DNA from: JAZTZP01 sp045637525
Lineage (GTDB): Bacteria; Bacillota; Clostridia; UBA1381
Assembly: GCA_045637525.1 (NCBI GenBank)
Contig: JAZTZP010000156.1
Coordinates: 1-32,706 of the forward strand
Direction of reading: 5' to 3'
Length of the DNA: 32,706 nt
Shown piece after piece: positions 1 through 8,247 of this stretch. Position 1 is the stretch's first letter, and each line of letters starts with the position of its first letter. The notes beneath the pieces were generated by a model. It did not search any database, had not been told where the DNA came from, and saw nothing but the letters and a program-made list of their open reading frames with translations. The translations under genes and the position numbers were made by a program.

Positions 1-405
1 TTATCTGCGATAAAGTAGTAGGATTCCGATGCCGCTTTGCAAGCCTCCCTTGCCTAAAGCAATGCTGTCAACTTAAGAAATTTAAATTTGAAATCGCTTG
101 CGATTTCTACCAAAACCTGTCGCTATGCGACAGATTTCACCCACGCGAAGCGTGGATTTCACTCACACAAAATGTGTGAATTTCACATTTTGCCGCAGGT
201 AAAATATTTCACTGCAATACTGTAAACGTTAAGTTGACAGTATTGCTTGCCTAAAGGGAGGGGGACCGCTTGCGGTGGAGGGATATTAATTTTTCTATGT
301 TTTTACTATATATCCCACCGTCACAGCTTACGCTGTGCCACCTCCCTTTAGGCAAGGGAGGCTTTAGCAAAGCGTATCGAACGCAGACTGCAAACACGCA
401 GATAA
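1..405. repeat. composite nested inverted-repeat element
   Basis: No gene is seen in 1-483. The stretch is built of nested inverted repeats. The outermost 9 bp (1-9) are the exact reverse complement of 397-405. Bases 33-59 are the reverse complement of 346-374 apart from a 2-base gap. Bases 59-75 pair with 230-246, and 245-285 pair imperfectly with 310-352. The middle holds a row of small hairpins (listed separately). This is the architecture of a non-coding, MITE-like repeat, possibly one element inserted into another. No transposase is present. The family could not be named. Confidence 0.75.
91..179. repeat. row of four short perfect hairpins
   Basis: Four small stem-loops follow each other: 91-106 (AAATCGCTTGCGATTT), 117-133 (7-bp stem, loop TAT), 141-155 (6-bp stem, loop GAA) and 163-179 (6-bp stem). 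The last three are separated by short ATTTCAC-like spacers. The stems differ in sequence while the spacers are alike, so base pairing rather than sequence appears to be kept. It may act as a structured RNA or as part of a mobile repeat. Its function is unknown. Confidence 0.6.
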
Positions 406-483
406 ACTATAATTTATTATATCACAAACTTCGCTGATAGTCAATATTGTTATGGTGTTTTTCAAAAAAAATTGAAAAAAGTA

Positions 484-512
484 TTGACAAAAGGTGAAAA
501 ATATGTTAAAAT
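484..512 (+). promoter_or_regulatory. sigma-A promoter of dinB
   Basis: TTGACA at 484-489 and TAAAAT at 507-512 are separated by 17 bases. The promoter overlaps the ATG codons upstream of 551, so those cannot be the normal start of the gene. Confidence 0.75.
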
Positions 513-518
513 ATAAAT

Positions 519-532
519 CGAACATATGTTTG
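519..532 (+). promoter_or_regulatory. LexA (SOS) box
   Basis: CGAACATATGTTTG fits the Gram-positive LexA/DinR consensus CGAAC-N4-GTTYG. It lies 6 bases after the -10 element, at the expected transcription start, where bound repressor would block initiation. This implies that the polymerase gene is induced by DNA damage. Confidence 0.8.
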
Positions 533-550
533 GTGAAAGAAGGGGAAGAA

Positions 551-1741
551 ATGGACAGGACTATTCTTCATGTGGATGCAAACAGTTTTTATGCATCGGT
601 TGAATGTTTTTGCAATCCTGATATACGAAGTAAACCTGTTGCGGTTGTCGGAAATCCCGAAAACCGCCATGGAATAATTCTGGCGGCGAACTATATTGCA
701 AAGGGGTATGGCGTAAAAACGGCGGAGGTTATATGGCAGGCGAAGGCGAAATGTCCGGAGCTTGTGATGGTTCGGGCAAATATGGAGCGGTATCGGAAGT
801 TTTCTCAGATGATGAGAGAGATTTTTTGCCGGTACAGTGATCTTGTAGAGCCTTTTGGAAGTGATGAGGCTTGGGTGGATGTTACTCACAGCGGTATTTT
901 CGGCAGTGGAGAGGAAATAGCAAAAGAGATAATGAAAACCGTAAAATATGAGCTTGGGATAGGCGTCAGCATTGGTGTTTCATTTAATAAGGTTTTTGCA
1001 AAGCTTGGGTCTGACTATAAAAAGCCTGAGGGAATTACGGTTATAACACGTGAAAATTTTAAAGATATAGTATGGGAGCTTCCTGTTTCCAATTTGTTGT
1101 ATGTCGGTAAAAAATGCACCGACAAGCTTAATATGCGCGGGATATATACAATAGGTCAGCTTGCGCAAACTGATGAGGGGATATTAAGATCGTGGCTCGG
1201 AAAACATGGAACAATGCTTTATAACTATGCTAACGGGTATGATGTATCTGAGGTTAAGAATATAGCTGTGGAGGACAGGCGGAAGTCGATCAGCAACAGT
1301 ACAACTACAAGAGAGGATTTAACGAATAATGAAGATGTAAAGGTTGTTATGAGCGTGTTGTGCGCAAGTGTGGCGAAGCAGATGCGTAAAGAGGGTGTGA
1401 GAGGTAAAAACGTATCTGTATGGGCAAAAAACAGCAGTCTTGCAGTTTGTTCAAAACAAAAAAATCTTGATTTTTATACATCGTCATCAACAGAGATTTT
1501 ATCGGTTGCAATGGAGCTTTTTTGTGATTTGTATAAGTGGAAAGAAAACGTTCGCGCACTGGGGGTTGCGGTAAGCGACTTCAAAACCGATGAAGCCGGA
1601 GAACAGCTTGATTTGTTTGGTGAGAACGAACACAGGATTAAAAGGGAAAAATTAGAAACGGCTGTGGATGGTATAGAACAGCGGTTCGGAAAAGGAAGCA
1701 TTAAAACTGCAACGGAAATGCGGTACACAAAATTCAAGTGA
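551..1741 (+). CDS. dinB: DNA polymerase IV, Y family (DinB)
   Basis: Error-prone translesion polymerase of 396 residues, acting on stalled replication forks. The N-terminal motif HVDANSFYASVE carries metal-binding Asp9, and GSDEAWVD carries the catalytic Asp105-Glu106 pair. Near the C-terminus QLDLF (about 352-356) is a classic beta-clamp binding peptide. Length and motif order are normal for the family. The frame is open from 494, but 551 is chosen as start: it has AGGGGAAG just upstream, it gives the usual Y-family N-terminus, and the promoter and LexA box lie between 484 and 532. The small gene at 1756 follows 14 bases later and is probably co-transcribed. The SOS box predicts damage-inducible expression. 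Confidence 0.95.
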   Translation: MDRTILHVDANSFYASVECFCNPDIRSKPVAVVGNPENRHGIILAANYIAKGYGVKTAEVIWQAKAKCPELVMVRANMERYRKFSQMMREIFCRYSDLVEPFGSDEAWVDVTHSGIFGSGEEIAKEIMKTVKYELGIGVSIGVSFNKVFAKLGSDYKKPEGITVITRENFKDIVWELPVSNLLYVGKKCTDKLNMRGIYTIGQLAQTDEGILRSWLGKHGTMLYNYANGYDVSEVKNIAVEDRRKSISNSTTTREDLTNNEDVKVVMSVLCASVAKQMRKEGVRGKNVSVWAKNSSLAVCSKQKNLDFYTSSSTEILSVAMELFCDLYKWKENVRALGVAVSDFKTDEAGEQLDLFGENEHRIKREKLETAVDGIEQRFGKGSIKTATEMRYTKFK

Positions 1742-1755
1742 TTGGGGAGAAGAAA

Positions 1756-2001
1756 ATGGCGGAAAAATATAAGCAATACATATGCGTAGAGGCGGTTTTT
1801 GATACGACAGGATGTATGAGACCAAAAGCCATAATATGGACAGACGGAATAAAATATTCAATAGATAAAATAACAGATATAAGACGGGCGGCAAGCTTAA
1901 AATCAGGCGGAACGGGAATGAGGTATACTTGCGTGCTGTCCGGGCTTACAAGACAGCTTTTTTTTGATAACGGCAGATGGTATACGGAGAAAATAGTTTG
2001 A
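1756..2001 (+). CDS. small conserved protein downstream of dinB
   Basis: An 81-residue protein starting MAEKYKQYICVEAVFD, with a GGGGAG ribosome site at 1744-1749. A GTG at 1738 that overlaps the dinB stop is in frame, but its spacing to any ribosome site is poor. The sequence has no signal peptide or membrane segment. It looks like an all-beta fold with the conserved-looking stretches AIIWTDGIKYSIDKI, DIRRAASLKSGGTGMRYTC and FFDNGRWY. From memory, similar small proteins sit beside Y-family polymerases in other Clostridia, which would make it an accessory to translesion synthesis. That role is inferred from position only. No catalytic motif was recognised. Confidence 0.75.
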   Translation: MAEKYKQYICVEAVFDTTGCMRPKAIIWTDGIKYSIDKITDIRRAASLKSGGTGMRYTCVLSGLTRQLFFDNGRWYTEKIV

Positions 2002-2030
2002 AAAATATATAAAATTAAGCGAAAATACTA

Positions 2031-2059
2031 TTGACTTATCGGGAAAAAGATAGTATAAT
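2031..2059 (+). promoter_or_regulatory. sigma-A promoter of galTK
   Basis: TTGACT at 2031-2036 and a perfect TATAAT at 2054-2059 are spaced by 17 bases, leaving a leader of about 90 bases before galT. The leader carries a small palindrome GCACATAATGTGC at 2126-2138, just upstream of the ribosome site, which could be an operator. No catabolite-response element was recognised. Confidence 0.8.
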
Positions 2060-2156
2060 ATCTATATATGAATTTATTCTTCAGGTTTTGAATTTTTTAG
2101 AGAGAGAAAATACAAAATTATTCATGCACATAATGTGCGCGGAAAGGAAGATTAAT

Positions 2157-3137
2157 ATGGCAGAATTAAGGTACAATCCACTATTAAACGATTGGGTGAT
2201 GATAGCATCTCACCGTCAGAACAGACCGCAGATGCCGAAGGACTGGTGTCCGTTTTGTCCGGGCTCGGGAAAGGTTCCGGAGCATTACACCGTACATAAA
2301 TATGACAACGATTTCCCGGCACTGTCGCAGACACCTCCGGAGCCGGACGATGTTTCGACAGACTTTTTCAAGGTTAAGCCGTCTTATGGTAAGTGTGAGG
2401 TTATACTCTATTCACCGGAGCATACAACGACATTACCTAAGCTCCCGACGGAGCATATAGAGGAGCTTGTGACTCTATGGCAGGAAAGGTTTGCTGAGAT
2501 TTCAAGTGATGAGAACATAAAATATGTATTTATGTTTGAAAATAAGGGTGAGCCGGTAGGCGTAACAATGCCTCATCCTCACGGGCAGATATATGGTTAC
2601 AGTGTAGTGCCGAAAAGAATTGATGAGGAAATTTTAAACGGGAAGAAGCACTATGAAAAGACAGGAAAATGTCTTATAAGCGATATTTTAGATAATGAGC
2701 TTAAGGAAAACAAGCGTATTATAATAGAAAACGACGATTTTGTAACGGTACTTCCGTTTTTTGCGGATTATCCTTACGGAGTTTTCATTATCGCAAGAGA
2801 CCATATAAATAACGTAACGGAATTTACAGATACCCAAAAACGTAATTTTGCGGATATACTTAAAAAGACCACCGGTACTCTTGACGCTTTGTTTGATACT
2901 TCGTTCCCGTATATGATGTGTTTATATCAAAATCCCGTAAATGGTGAGGACGTTTCAAAATATACAAACTTCCATGTTAAGTTTTTCCCGCCTATGAGAA
3001 GTGCGGATAAGCAGAAGTTTAACGCTTCAAGTGAAACGGGAGCATGGGCAAACTGCAATCCGACAGCTCCTGAAGAAAAGGCGGAGGAATTAAGACAGGC
3101 TTACAAAAAATACATGGAAAGTATGAAGGAGAATTAA
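2157..3137 (+). CDS. galT: galactose-1-phosphate uridylyltransferase
   Basis: Leloir-pathway enzyme that exchanges UMP between UDP-glucose and galactose-1-phosphate, in the cytosol. The protein has 326 residues from MAELRYNPLLNDWV. The zinc-binding pair CPFC is at 31-34, and the HIT-type active site HPHGQ is at 140-144 with His142 the expected uridylylated nucleophile. The start has GGAAAGGAAG directly upstream. An in-frame ATG-less extension back to 2031 overlaps the promoter and is rejected. galK follows after one base, so the two are translated together. No galE (UDP-galactose epimerase) is present in the window, so it must be elsewhere if the pathway is complete. Confidence 0.95.
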   Translation: MAELRYNPLLNDWVMIASHRQNRPQMPKDWCPFCPGSGKVPEHYTVHKYDNDFPALSQTPPEPDDVSTDFFKVKPSYGKCEVILYSPEHTTTLPKLPTEHIEELVTLWQERFAEISSDENIKYVFMFENKGEPVGVTMPHPHGQIYGYSVVPKRIDEEILNGKKHYEKTGKCLISDILDNELKENKRIIIENDDFVTVLPFFADYPYGVFIIARDHINNVTEFTDTQKRNFADILKKTTGTLDALFDTSFPYMMCLYQNPVNGEDVSKYTNFHVKFFPPMRSADKQKFNASSETGAWANCNPTAPEEKAEELRQAYKKYMESMKEN

Positions 3138-3138
3138 G

Positions 3139-4323
3139 ATGGATATAAAGGAAATTAAAGAGCTTTTTATAAAAGAGTTTGGTGATAACGGAAAAGAACT
3201 GAGAGTTTTTGTTTCTCCGGGACGTGTTAACCTTATAGGCGAACATATTGACTATTGTGGCGGATGCGTTATGCCGGCGGCACTTACAATGCAGACAACC
3301 CTTATTGCAAGAAAGAGAGACGACGATATAATACGAATGAAGGCGACTGACCTTGACGTTGTGGTTGAAGCAAAGATAAGTGAAATTGATTCGTTTAAGG
3401 GTAAGCTTTCATGGGGCGATTATCAGCTCGGCGTTTGTGCTGAACTGATAAAGGCAGGCTATGATATTTGCGGAGTTGATTTAATGTATGATGATACTGT
3501 GCCGCATGGCGGAGGACTCTCATCTTCGGCGGCGATAGAGGTTTCAACGGCACTTTGTATGGCGACTCTTGCAAATGAAGAAAAAGGCGTAAAAGAAGAC
3601 ATTGATATGATAGAAATGGCACTTTTAAGTCAGAAAGCGGAGCATAATTTCATAGGCGTAAAATGCGGAATAATGGATCAGTTTGCATCGGCTATGGGAA
3701 AAGCAAACCACGCTGTATTTTTAAACTGTGCAACTCTCGAATATGAGCATGTGCCTCTTAATATGAAAGGTTACAGACTTGTATTATCAAATACAAACAA
3801 GAAACATTCACTCGGTGCATCGAAGTATAACGAAAGACGCAATGAGTGTGAGGAAGGTCTTAATGCTTTAAAGACGGTAATACCCGGAATTGAACAGCTT
3901 GCAGATGTTACACCGGCTGAGTTTGAGGAGCATAAAGACGTTATCGGGAACGAAATTACAAGAAAACGTATTAAGCACGTTGTTGCTGAATGTGCAAGAA
4001 TGCAAAAGAGTGTTGATGCGATGAAAAATAATGATATCATGGCTTTTGGTGAGCTTATGAATGCATCTCACGATTCTTTGCAGTATGATTATGAAGTAAG
4101 CTGTGAGGAGCTTGACTATCTCGTACAGGAAGCCAGAAAGATTGACGGCGTTGTAGGCTCAAGAATGACAGGTGCAGGCTTTGGCGGATGTACTGTAAGC
4201 ATTATGAAAGAAGAAGTGATTGATGAGTATATAGAAAAAGCAGGAAAGGCGTATGAAGCGAAATTCGGATATCCGGCATCTTTTTATATATCAGAAATCG
4301 GCGACGGCGGAAGAGAAATATAA
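3139..4323 (+). CDS. galK: galactokinase
   Basis: GHMP-family kinase phosphorylating galactose at C1 with ATP, 394 residues. The galactokinase signature GRVNLIGEHIDY lies at 28-39. The ATP-binding loop PHGGGLSSSAA is at 122-132 (Gly in place of the common Ala after the first Gly). The C-terminal glycine-rich motif RMTGAGFGGC completes the GHMP set. GAAGGAG lies just before the ATG. It is the second gene of the galT-galK operon. A 12-bp stem at 4336-4389 follows the stop and may end the transcript. Confidence 0.95.
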   Translation: MDIKEIKELFIKEFGDNGKELRVFVSPGRVNLIGEHIDYCGGCVMPAALTMQTTLIARKRDDDIIRMKATDLDVVVEAKISEIDSFKGKLSWGDYQLGVCAELIKAGYDICGVDLMYDDTVPHGGGLSSSAAIEVSTALCMATLANEEKGVKEDIDMIEMALLSQKAEHNFIGVKCGIMDQFASAMGKANHAVFLNCATLEYEHVPLNMKGYRLVLSNTNKKHSLGASKYNERRNECEEGLNALKTVIPGIEQLADVTPAEFEEHKDVIGNEITRKRIKHVVAECARMQKSVDAMKNNDIMAFGELMNASHDSLQYDYEVSCEELDYLVQEARKIDGVVGSRMTGAGFGGCTVSIMKEEVIDEYIEKAGKAYEAKFGYPASFYISEIGDGGREI

Positions 4324-4335
4324 TTTAGTGCGGAA

Positions 4336-4389
4336 TCAGGAGTCAGGGTTCAGGAGTTATACAGATAAGTCCACATTCCTGACTCCTGA
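4336..4389. repeat. inverted repeat downstream of galK
   Basis: TCAGGAGTCAGG at 4336-4347 is the exact reverse complement of 4378-4389. The arms are separated by 30 bases that repeat part of the motif (TTCAGGAG). It could stall transcription after galK, but no clear T run follows, so it may instead be a dispersed palindromic repeat. Confidence 0.55.
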
Positions 4390-4396
4390 CTGTTTA

Positions 4397-4424
4397 TTGA
4401 CTTTTAAAGCCGATAAACTATAAT
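4397..4424 (+). promoter_or_regulatory. promoter of the DUF5662 gene
   Basis: TTGACT at 4397-4402 and TATAAT at 4419-4424 with 16 bases between. This places transcription start about 35 bases before the ATG at 4468. Confidence 0.65.
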
Positions 4425-4467
4425 TTATACAGCATGTGCTGATTTTGCAGATTGAAAGGATAGAACT

Positions 4468-4998
4468 ATGGGAAGTTTTTTCGGACATTTTCGGACGATT
4501 ACCCGTCACCGCAATAAGGTTATGGTACATTGCTTTAAGGCTGGTATATTGTGGCGTGGGATTTTGCATGATTTATCAAAATACAGCTTATCGGAGTTCC
4601 TTGAAGGTGCAGGAAATTATGAGGACGGCGGCAGAAGTCCGAATGAGAAATCCCGTGAGATTCGTGGCTATTCTCCGGCATGGTTGCACCACAAGGGAAG
4701 AAATAAGCATCATTTTGAGTATTGGACTGATTATAACCCGGCGAAAAAGACTTATGGGCCGGTTAAAATGCCGCTTGTTTATGTAAAGGAATTATTTTGC
4801 GATCGTGTTGCGGCAAGTAAGACATATCAAAAAGATAAATATACCGATTCGCATCCGATAGAATATTTCAGAGGCGGAATAGCGGCTAAAAGTATGCACC
4901 CGGAAACGGCGGCACTTGTGGAAAAGCTCCTTGTTATGCTTGAACAGGAGGGCGAGGAGAAAACATTCCGCTATATACGCAATCTGAAAGAATATTAA
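4468..4998 (+). CDS. DUF5662 family protein
   Basis: A 176-residue cytosolic protein with GAAAGGA just upstream of its ATG. It resembles, from memory, the DUF5662 family common in Clostridia. It is rich in His and Asp in a pattern that could bind metal: HCFKAG, GILHDLSKYS, WLHHKGRNKHH and HPIEYF. HD-domain phosphohydrolases also use His-Asp pairs, but a full HD signature is not evident, so enzymatic activity is only a guess. It has its own promoter. The oxidoreductase gene begins 76 bases after the stop, and co-transcription is possible because no terminator is seen between them. Confidence 0.75.
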   Translation: MGSFFGHFRTITRHRNKVMVHCFKAGILWRGILHDLSKYSLSEFLEGAGNYEDGGRSPNEKSREIRGYSPAWLHHKGRNKHHFEYWTDYNPAKKTYGPVKMPLVYVKELFCDRVAASKTYQKDKYTDSHPIEYFRGGIAAKSMHPETAALVEKLLVMLEQEGEEKTFRYIRNLKEY

Positions 4999-5074
4999 TG
5001 GGTTTTGACTTTTAAAGGATTATTGCAGAAGATAATGATGAGATAGAGTTTTAATTTTTTTGACAGAAGGATAA

Positions 5075-6850
5075 ATGAAAATGCTTAATAGAAAAAGAAT
5101 AGATGCCGATTTTTGCGTTGTGGGCGGAGGAATGTCGGGAATATGTGCGGCGATTTCTGCGGCGAGAAAGGGCTTGAAGGTTGTTTTAATGCACGAACGG
5201 CCTGTGCTTGGCGGAAATGCATCCTCGGAAATTCGTATGTGGATATGCGGTGCCCACGGGACTGACAACAGAGAAACAGGAATAATAGAAGAAATAATGC
5301 TTGAAAATCTGTACAGAAACCCTACAAAAAATTATCACATATGGGATACGGTGTTATATGAGTTTGTAATGCGTGAGAAAAACATACAGCTCCTTCTTAA
5401 CTGTACTTGCCTTGATGCTAAATGTGAAACGGGACAGTTTAAGCACGGACGAAGCGTTCAGATTAAGGAAATAACGGGATATCAGCTTACTACTCAGACC
5501 TATATAGACGTAACGGCAAGTTTTTTTGCCGACTGCTCGGGTGACAGCATACTTGCACCTTTAACAGGTGCTGAGTTTATGCTCGGACGTGAGGGAAAGG
5601 CAGAATTCGGAGAAGATACTCATGTTGAAGAGCATGATAAAATGACAATGGGGATGAGCTGTCTTTTGCAGGGCAGAGAGACTACACAGCCAATAAAATT
5701 TATTCCGCCGTCGTATGCGGCAAAGCTTACGGAGGAGGATTTTAACCACAGGGATCTTAATATTTATAAAGAAGGTGAAAATTTCTGGTATCTTGAACTT
5801 GGAGGGGACCGTGATTCCATACATGATACAGAGGAAATAAGCCGTGAGCTTGCAGGGCTTGCAGCAGGTACATGGGATTATGTGAAAAATTCCGGGAATA
5901 TTGATGCTGATAACTGGGAGCTGGAATTTTTAGGCTTTTTACCGGGAAAAAGAGAGTCGAGACGTATGACGGGTGAATATATTCTTACTCAGCCTGATAT
6001 ATCAAATGATACAAAGTTTGAAGATGCCGTAGCTTTCGGCGGTTGGCCGATAGACGACCACTATCCCGGTGGATTTTATCACAGAGGGACGCCCAATACT
6101 GACATAAAGACTAATTATCCTTATGAAATACCTTACAGATGCTTATATTCAAAAAATGTTGATAATCTGTTTTTTGCAGGAAGAAATATAAGTGCTACAC
6201 ATTTTTCAATGAGCTCAACAAGAGTTATGGCTACATGTGCGCTTATGGGGCAGGCTGTGGGAACGGCGGTTTCTGTTATATGCAAGTATGACTGTACACC
6301 GCACGACGCATATCTTGAGCATATGGATGAAGTGCAGGATATTCTTTTAAATGATGATTGTTTTCTGCCGAATAAAACAAGAAGGATATCGGATATATGT
6401 AGGAATATAAGTGAAAATCCGGCGATATGCGACGGACGTGACCGTATTCATGAAGACATTTATAAGGAAAAGGGATGCGGAATGTCGGTGGATAACGGAA
6501 AGAGTATTGAATATAAATTTGGTAAAGCAGAAAAGATTTCGGCAGTTCATATTGTTTTTGACAGCGATTTAAGGAGAGATACTCTCCCCGGCGGAGATTG
6601 TGAGAGAACACATGCTACAAGATGTAATATACGGCTTGACAGTCCGCAGATGTATGTTCCGAAAACTCTTTGTCGTGAGTTTGTGTTAAAATACGAAACG
6701 GCGGACGGCGAAAAGACTATACATATAACCGAGAACAGAAAAAGGGCGTATCATATAGAGATAGATGAGCCGATAGTTTCTCTGAGTCTTACACCGGTAT
6801 CAAACTGGGGCGAGAGCGAGAAGACTAACGTATTTTCTTTTGATTTTTAA
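5075..6850 (+). CDS. FAD-dependent oxidoreductase (FAD_oxidored type)
   Basis: A 591-residue flavoprotein. The N-terminus has a Rossmann dinucleotide-binding fold with GGGMSG at 17-22, followed by the E-R-PVLGGNAS region that cradles FAD. A second FAD motif, NLFFAGRNISATH, appears in the middle with SMSSTRVMATCALMGQAVG behind it, as in the PF12831-type family. The last 110 residues or so look like a beta-rich domain (AVHIVFDSDLRRD), perhaps carbohydrate-binding. There is no signal peptide. Family members occur in carbohydrate and sugar-acid gene clusters, and the substrate here is unknown. GAAGGA precedes the ATG, and a strong terminator follows. Confidence 0.85.
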   Translation: MKMLNRKRIDADFCVVGGGMSGICAAISAARKGLKVVLMHERPVLGGNASSEIRMWICGAHGTDNRETGIIEEIMLENLYRNPTKNYHIWDTVLYEFVMREKNIQLLLNCTCLDAKCETGQFKHGRSVQIKEITGYQLTTQTYIDVTASFFADCSGDSILAPLTGAEFMLGREGKAEFGEDTHVEEHDKMTMGMSCLLQGRETTQPIKFIPPSYAAKLTEEDFNHRDLNIYKEGENFWYLELGGDRDSIHDTEEISRELAGLAAGTWDYVKNSGNIDADNWELEFLGFLPGKRESRRMTGEYILTQPDISNDTKFEDAVAFGGWPIDDHYPGGFYHRGTPNTDIKTNYPYEIPYRCLYSKNVDNLFFAGRNISATHFSMSSTRVMATCALMGQAVGTAVSVICKYDCTPHDAYLEHMDEVQDILLNDDCFLPNKTRRISDICRNISENPAICDGRDRIHEDIYKEKGCGMSVDNGKSIEYKFGKAEKISAVHIVFDSDLRRDTLPGGDCERTHATRCNIRLDSPQMYVPKTLCREFVLKYETADGEKTIHITENRKRAYHIEIDEPIVSLSLTPVSNWGESEKTNVFSFDF

Positions 6851-6857
6851 AATTATT

Positions 6858-6899
6858 ACCTCCGGAAGACATCAGCCGTTTTTCGGAGGTTGTTTTTTT
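6858..6899 (+). terminator. rho-independent terminator
   Basis: ACCTCCG at 6858-6864 pairs with CGGAGGT at 6884-6890, followed by TGTTTTTTT. It lies 8 bases after the oxidoreductase stop codon. Confidence 0.8.
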
Positions 6900-6947
6900 A
6901 AATAATTATATTCTTTGATTTGGTCTGTTTTTTCTTTTTATTGTGTC

Positions 6948-6976
6948 TTGATTATTTTGCTGTTTTATGGTATTAT
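6948..6976 (+). promoter_or_regulatory. promoter of the kinase-AraC fusion gene
   Basis: TTGATT at 6948-6953 and TATTAT at 6971-6976 with 17 bases between. Both hexamers are imperfect, which would suit an activated or autoregulated promoter. Confidence 0.5.
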
Positions 6977-6998
6977 TGAATTAAAGGCGGTGATTTTT

Positions 6999-8237
6999 GT
7001 GAAAATTCTTAATTTCGGTTCATGTAATATAGATTATGTTTACAGCGTCGGGCATTTTGTAAATGCCGGGGAAACTATATCTGCCGGAGGGATGGAAGTG
7101 TTTCCGGGTGGAAAAGGTCTTAATCAGTCAATTGCTCTTGCAAGGGCAGGGGCAAAGGTTTGTCATGCCGGATATATCGGAAATGACGGTGGTATGTTAA
7201 GAGATATTTTATTAAAAAGCGGCGCAGATGTGTCATGCTTAAAACAGGTCGACGCTAAAAACGGGCATGCTGTAATTCAGGTAGATAAAAACGGGGAAAA
7301 CAGCATTATAGTTTATAAAGGTACAAACGGAATTATAAGCAAGGAGTTTATAGATGAAGTTTTAGATAAGTTTTCGGGCGATGATGTGCTTTTAATTCAG
7401 AATGAAACAAATAATATTGCATATTTAGTTGAACAGGCATATAAAAAGAATATGAAAATTGTATTTAACCCGTCTCCTTTTAAAGACGAGCTGAAAAAAA
7501 TTGATTTAAACCATATTTCTTATCTTATATTAAACGAAACAGAAGCTAAAGGATTTTCGGGAAAGGATAACCCGGACGAGTTCATTAAATATATGACAAA
7601 AGCATATCCCGGTCTTAAGATAGTACTTACATTAGGTAAAAAAGGATGTATTTATGCGGACAGGGAAGAGGTTTTAACCCATCCGGCATTTGAAGTCAGA
7701 ACAGTTGATACGACAGCGGCAGGCGATACATTTACAGGATATTTCGTTTCGCAGATTTTACTCAATAAAAGCAGTCTTCATGCTGTTAAAATTGCATCAG
7801 CTGCTTCTGCCATAGCAGTTTCAAAACCCGGTGCGGCTTCATCAATACCCGACATGCATGAAGTGGAAAGAGTTATAAAAAATCTTAAACCGTACAGCAT
7901 AGCTTCAAAAAGCAAAAAAGAAATTCAGCGCAGTATAATTTATGATTATATTGAACAAAATCTTCAAAATGCGTGTTTAGAGGGCTTAGCCGGGAGTATG
8001 GGATATTCGGATGCATATGTTGGGGCACGTGTAAAAGAGGTTATGGGTGAGTCGTTTTCGCAGATTTTACAGAACAAAAGATGCGGAGAGGCTGCTAAAA
8101 TGCTTCGCGAAACTGATTTATCCGTAAGCGATATAATAAATAAGATCGGATATGAGAATGAAAGCTTTTTCAGGAAAATATTTAAGGAGATTTACGGAAA
8201 ATCGCCTCTTGAATACAGAAAAAATAATGAAAGATAA
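6999..8237 (+). CDS. PfkB-family sugar kinase fused to AraC-type DNA-binding domain
   Basis: A 412-residue two-domain protein. Residues 1-295 form a ribokinase-type fold: the N-terminal FPGGKGLNQS (35-44) binds sugar, and VDTTAAGDTF (236-245) carries catalytic Asp243. The usual GAGD anion-hole motif reads AAGD here. Residues 305-412 hold two helix-turn-helix units typical of AraC/XylS regulators (LAGSMGYSDAYVGARVKEVMG, split here as two halves, and DIINKIGYENESFFRKIFKE with the closing PLEYRK). The start is GTG at 6999, preceded by AAAGGCGGTGA; the reading frame extends upstream only through promoter sequence. The design suggests a regulator that senses, and perhaps still phosphorylates, a sugar such as ribose. 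A nucleoside hydrolase remnant lies directly downstream. Confidence 0.85.
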   Translation: MKILNFGSCNIDYVYSVGHFVNAGETISAGGMEVFPGGKGLNQSIALARAGAKVCHAGYIGNDGGMLRDILLKSGADVSCLKQVDAKNGHAVIQVDKNGENSIIVYKGTNGIISKEFIDEVLDKFSGDDVLLIQNETNNIAYLVEQAYKKNMKIVFNPSPFKDELKKIDLNHISYLILNETEAKGFSGKDNPDEFIKYMTKAYPGLKIVLTLGKKGCIYADREEVLTHPAFEVRTVDTTAAGDTFTGYFVSQILLNKSSLHAVKIASAASAIAVSKPGAASSIPDMHEVERVIKNLKPYSIASKSKKEIQRSIIYDYIEQNLQNACLEGLAGSMGYSDAYVGARVKEVMGESFSQILQNKRCGEAAKMLRETDLSVSDIINKIGYENESFFRKIFKEIYGKSPLEYRKNNER

Positions 8238-8247
8238 TTTATAAAAT

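Noticed and set aside
91..179. CRISPR-like regular spacing of short repeats
   Set aside because: The hairpin stems differ in sequence, the units are too short, and no cas gene is near.
494..550. Longer dinB reading frame from an upstream ATG
   Set aside because: It would start within the promoter and run across the LexA box, and has no ribosome site; the ATG at 551 gives the usual N-terminus.
5005..5036. Candidate promoter before the FAD oxidoreductase (TTGACT and GATAAT)
   Set aside because: The spacing is 20 bases, too long for a normal promoter; co-transcription with the preceding gene is as likely.
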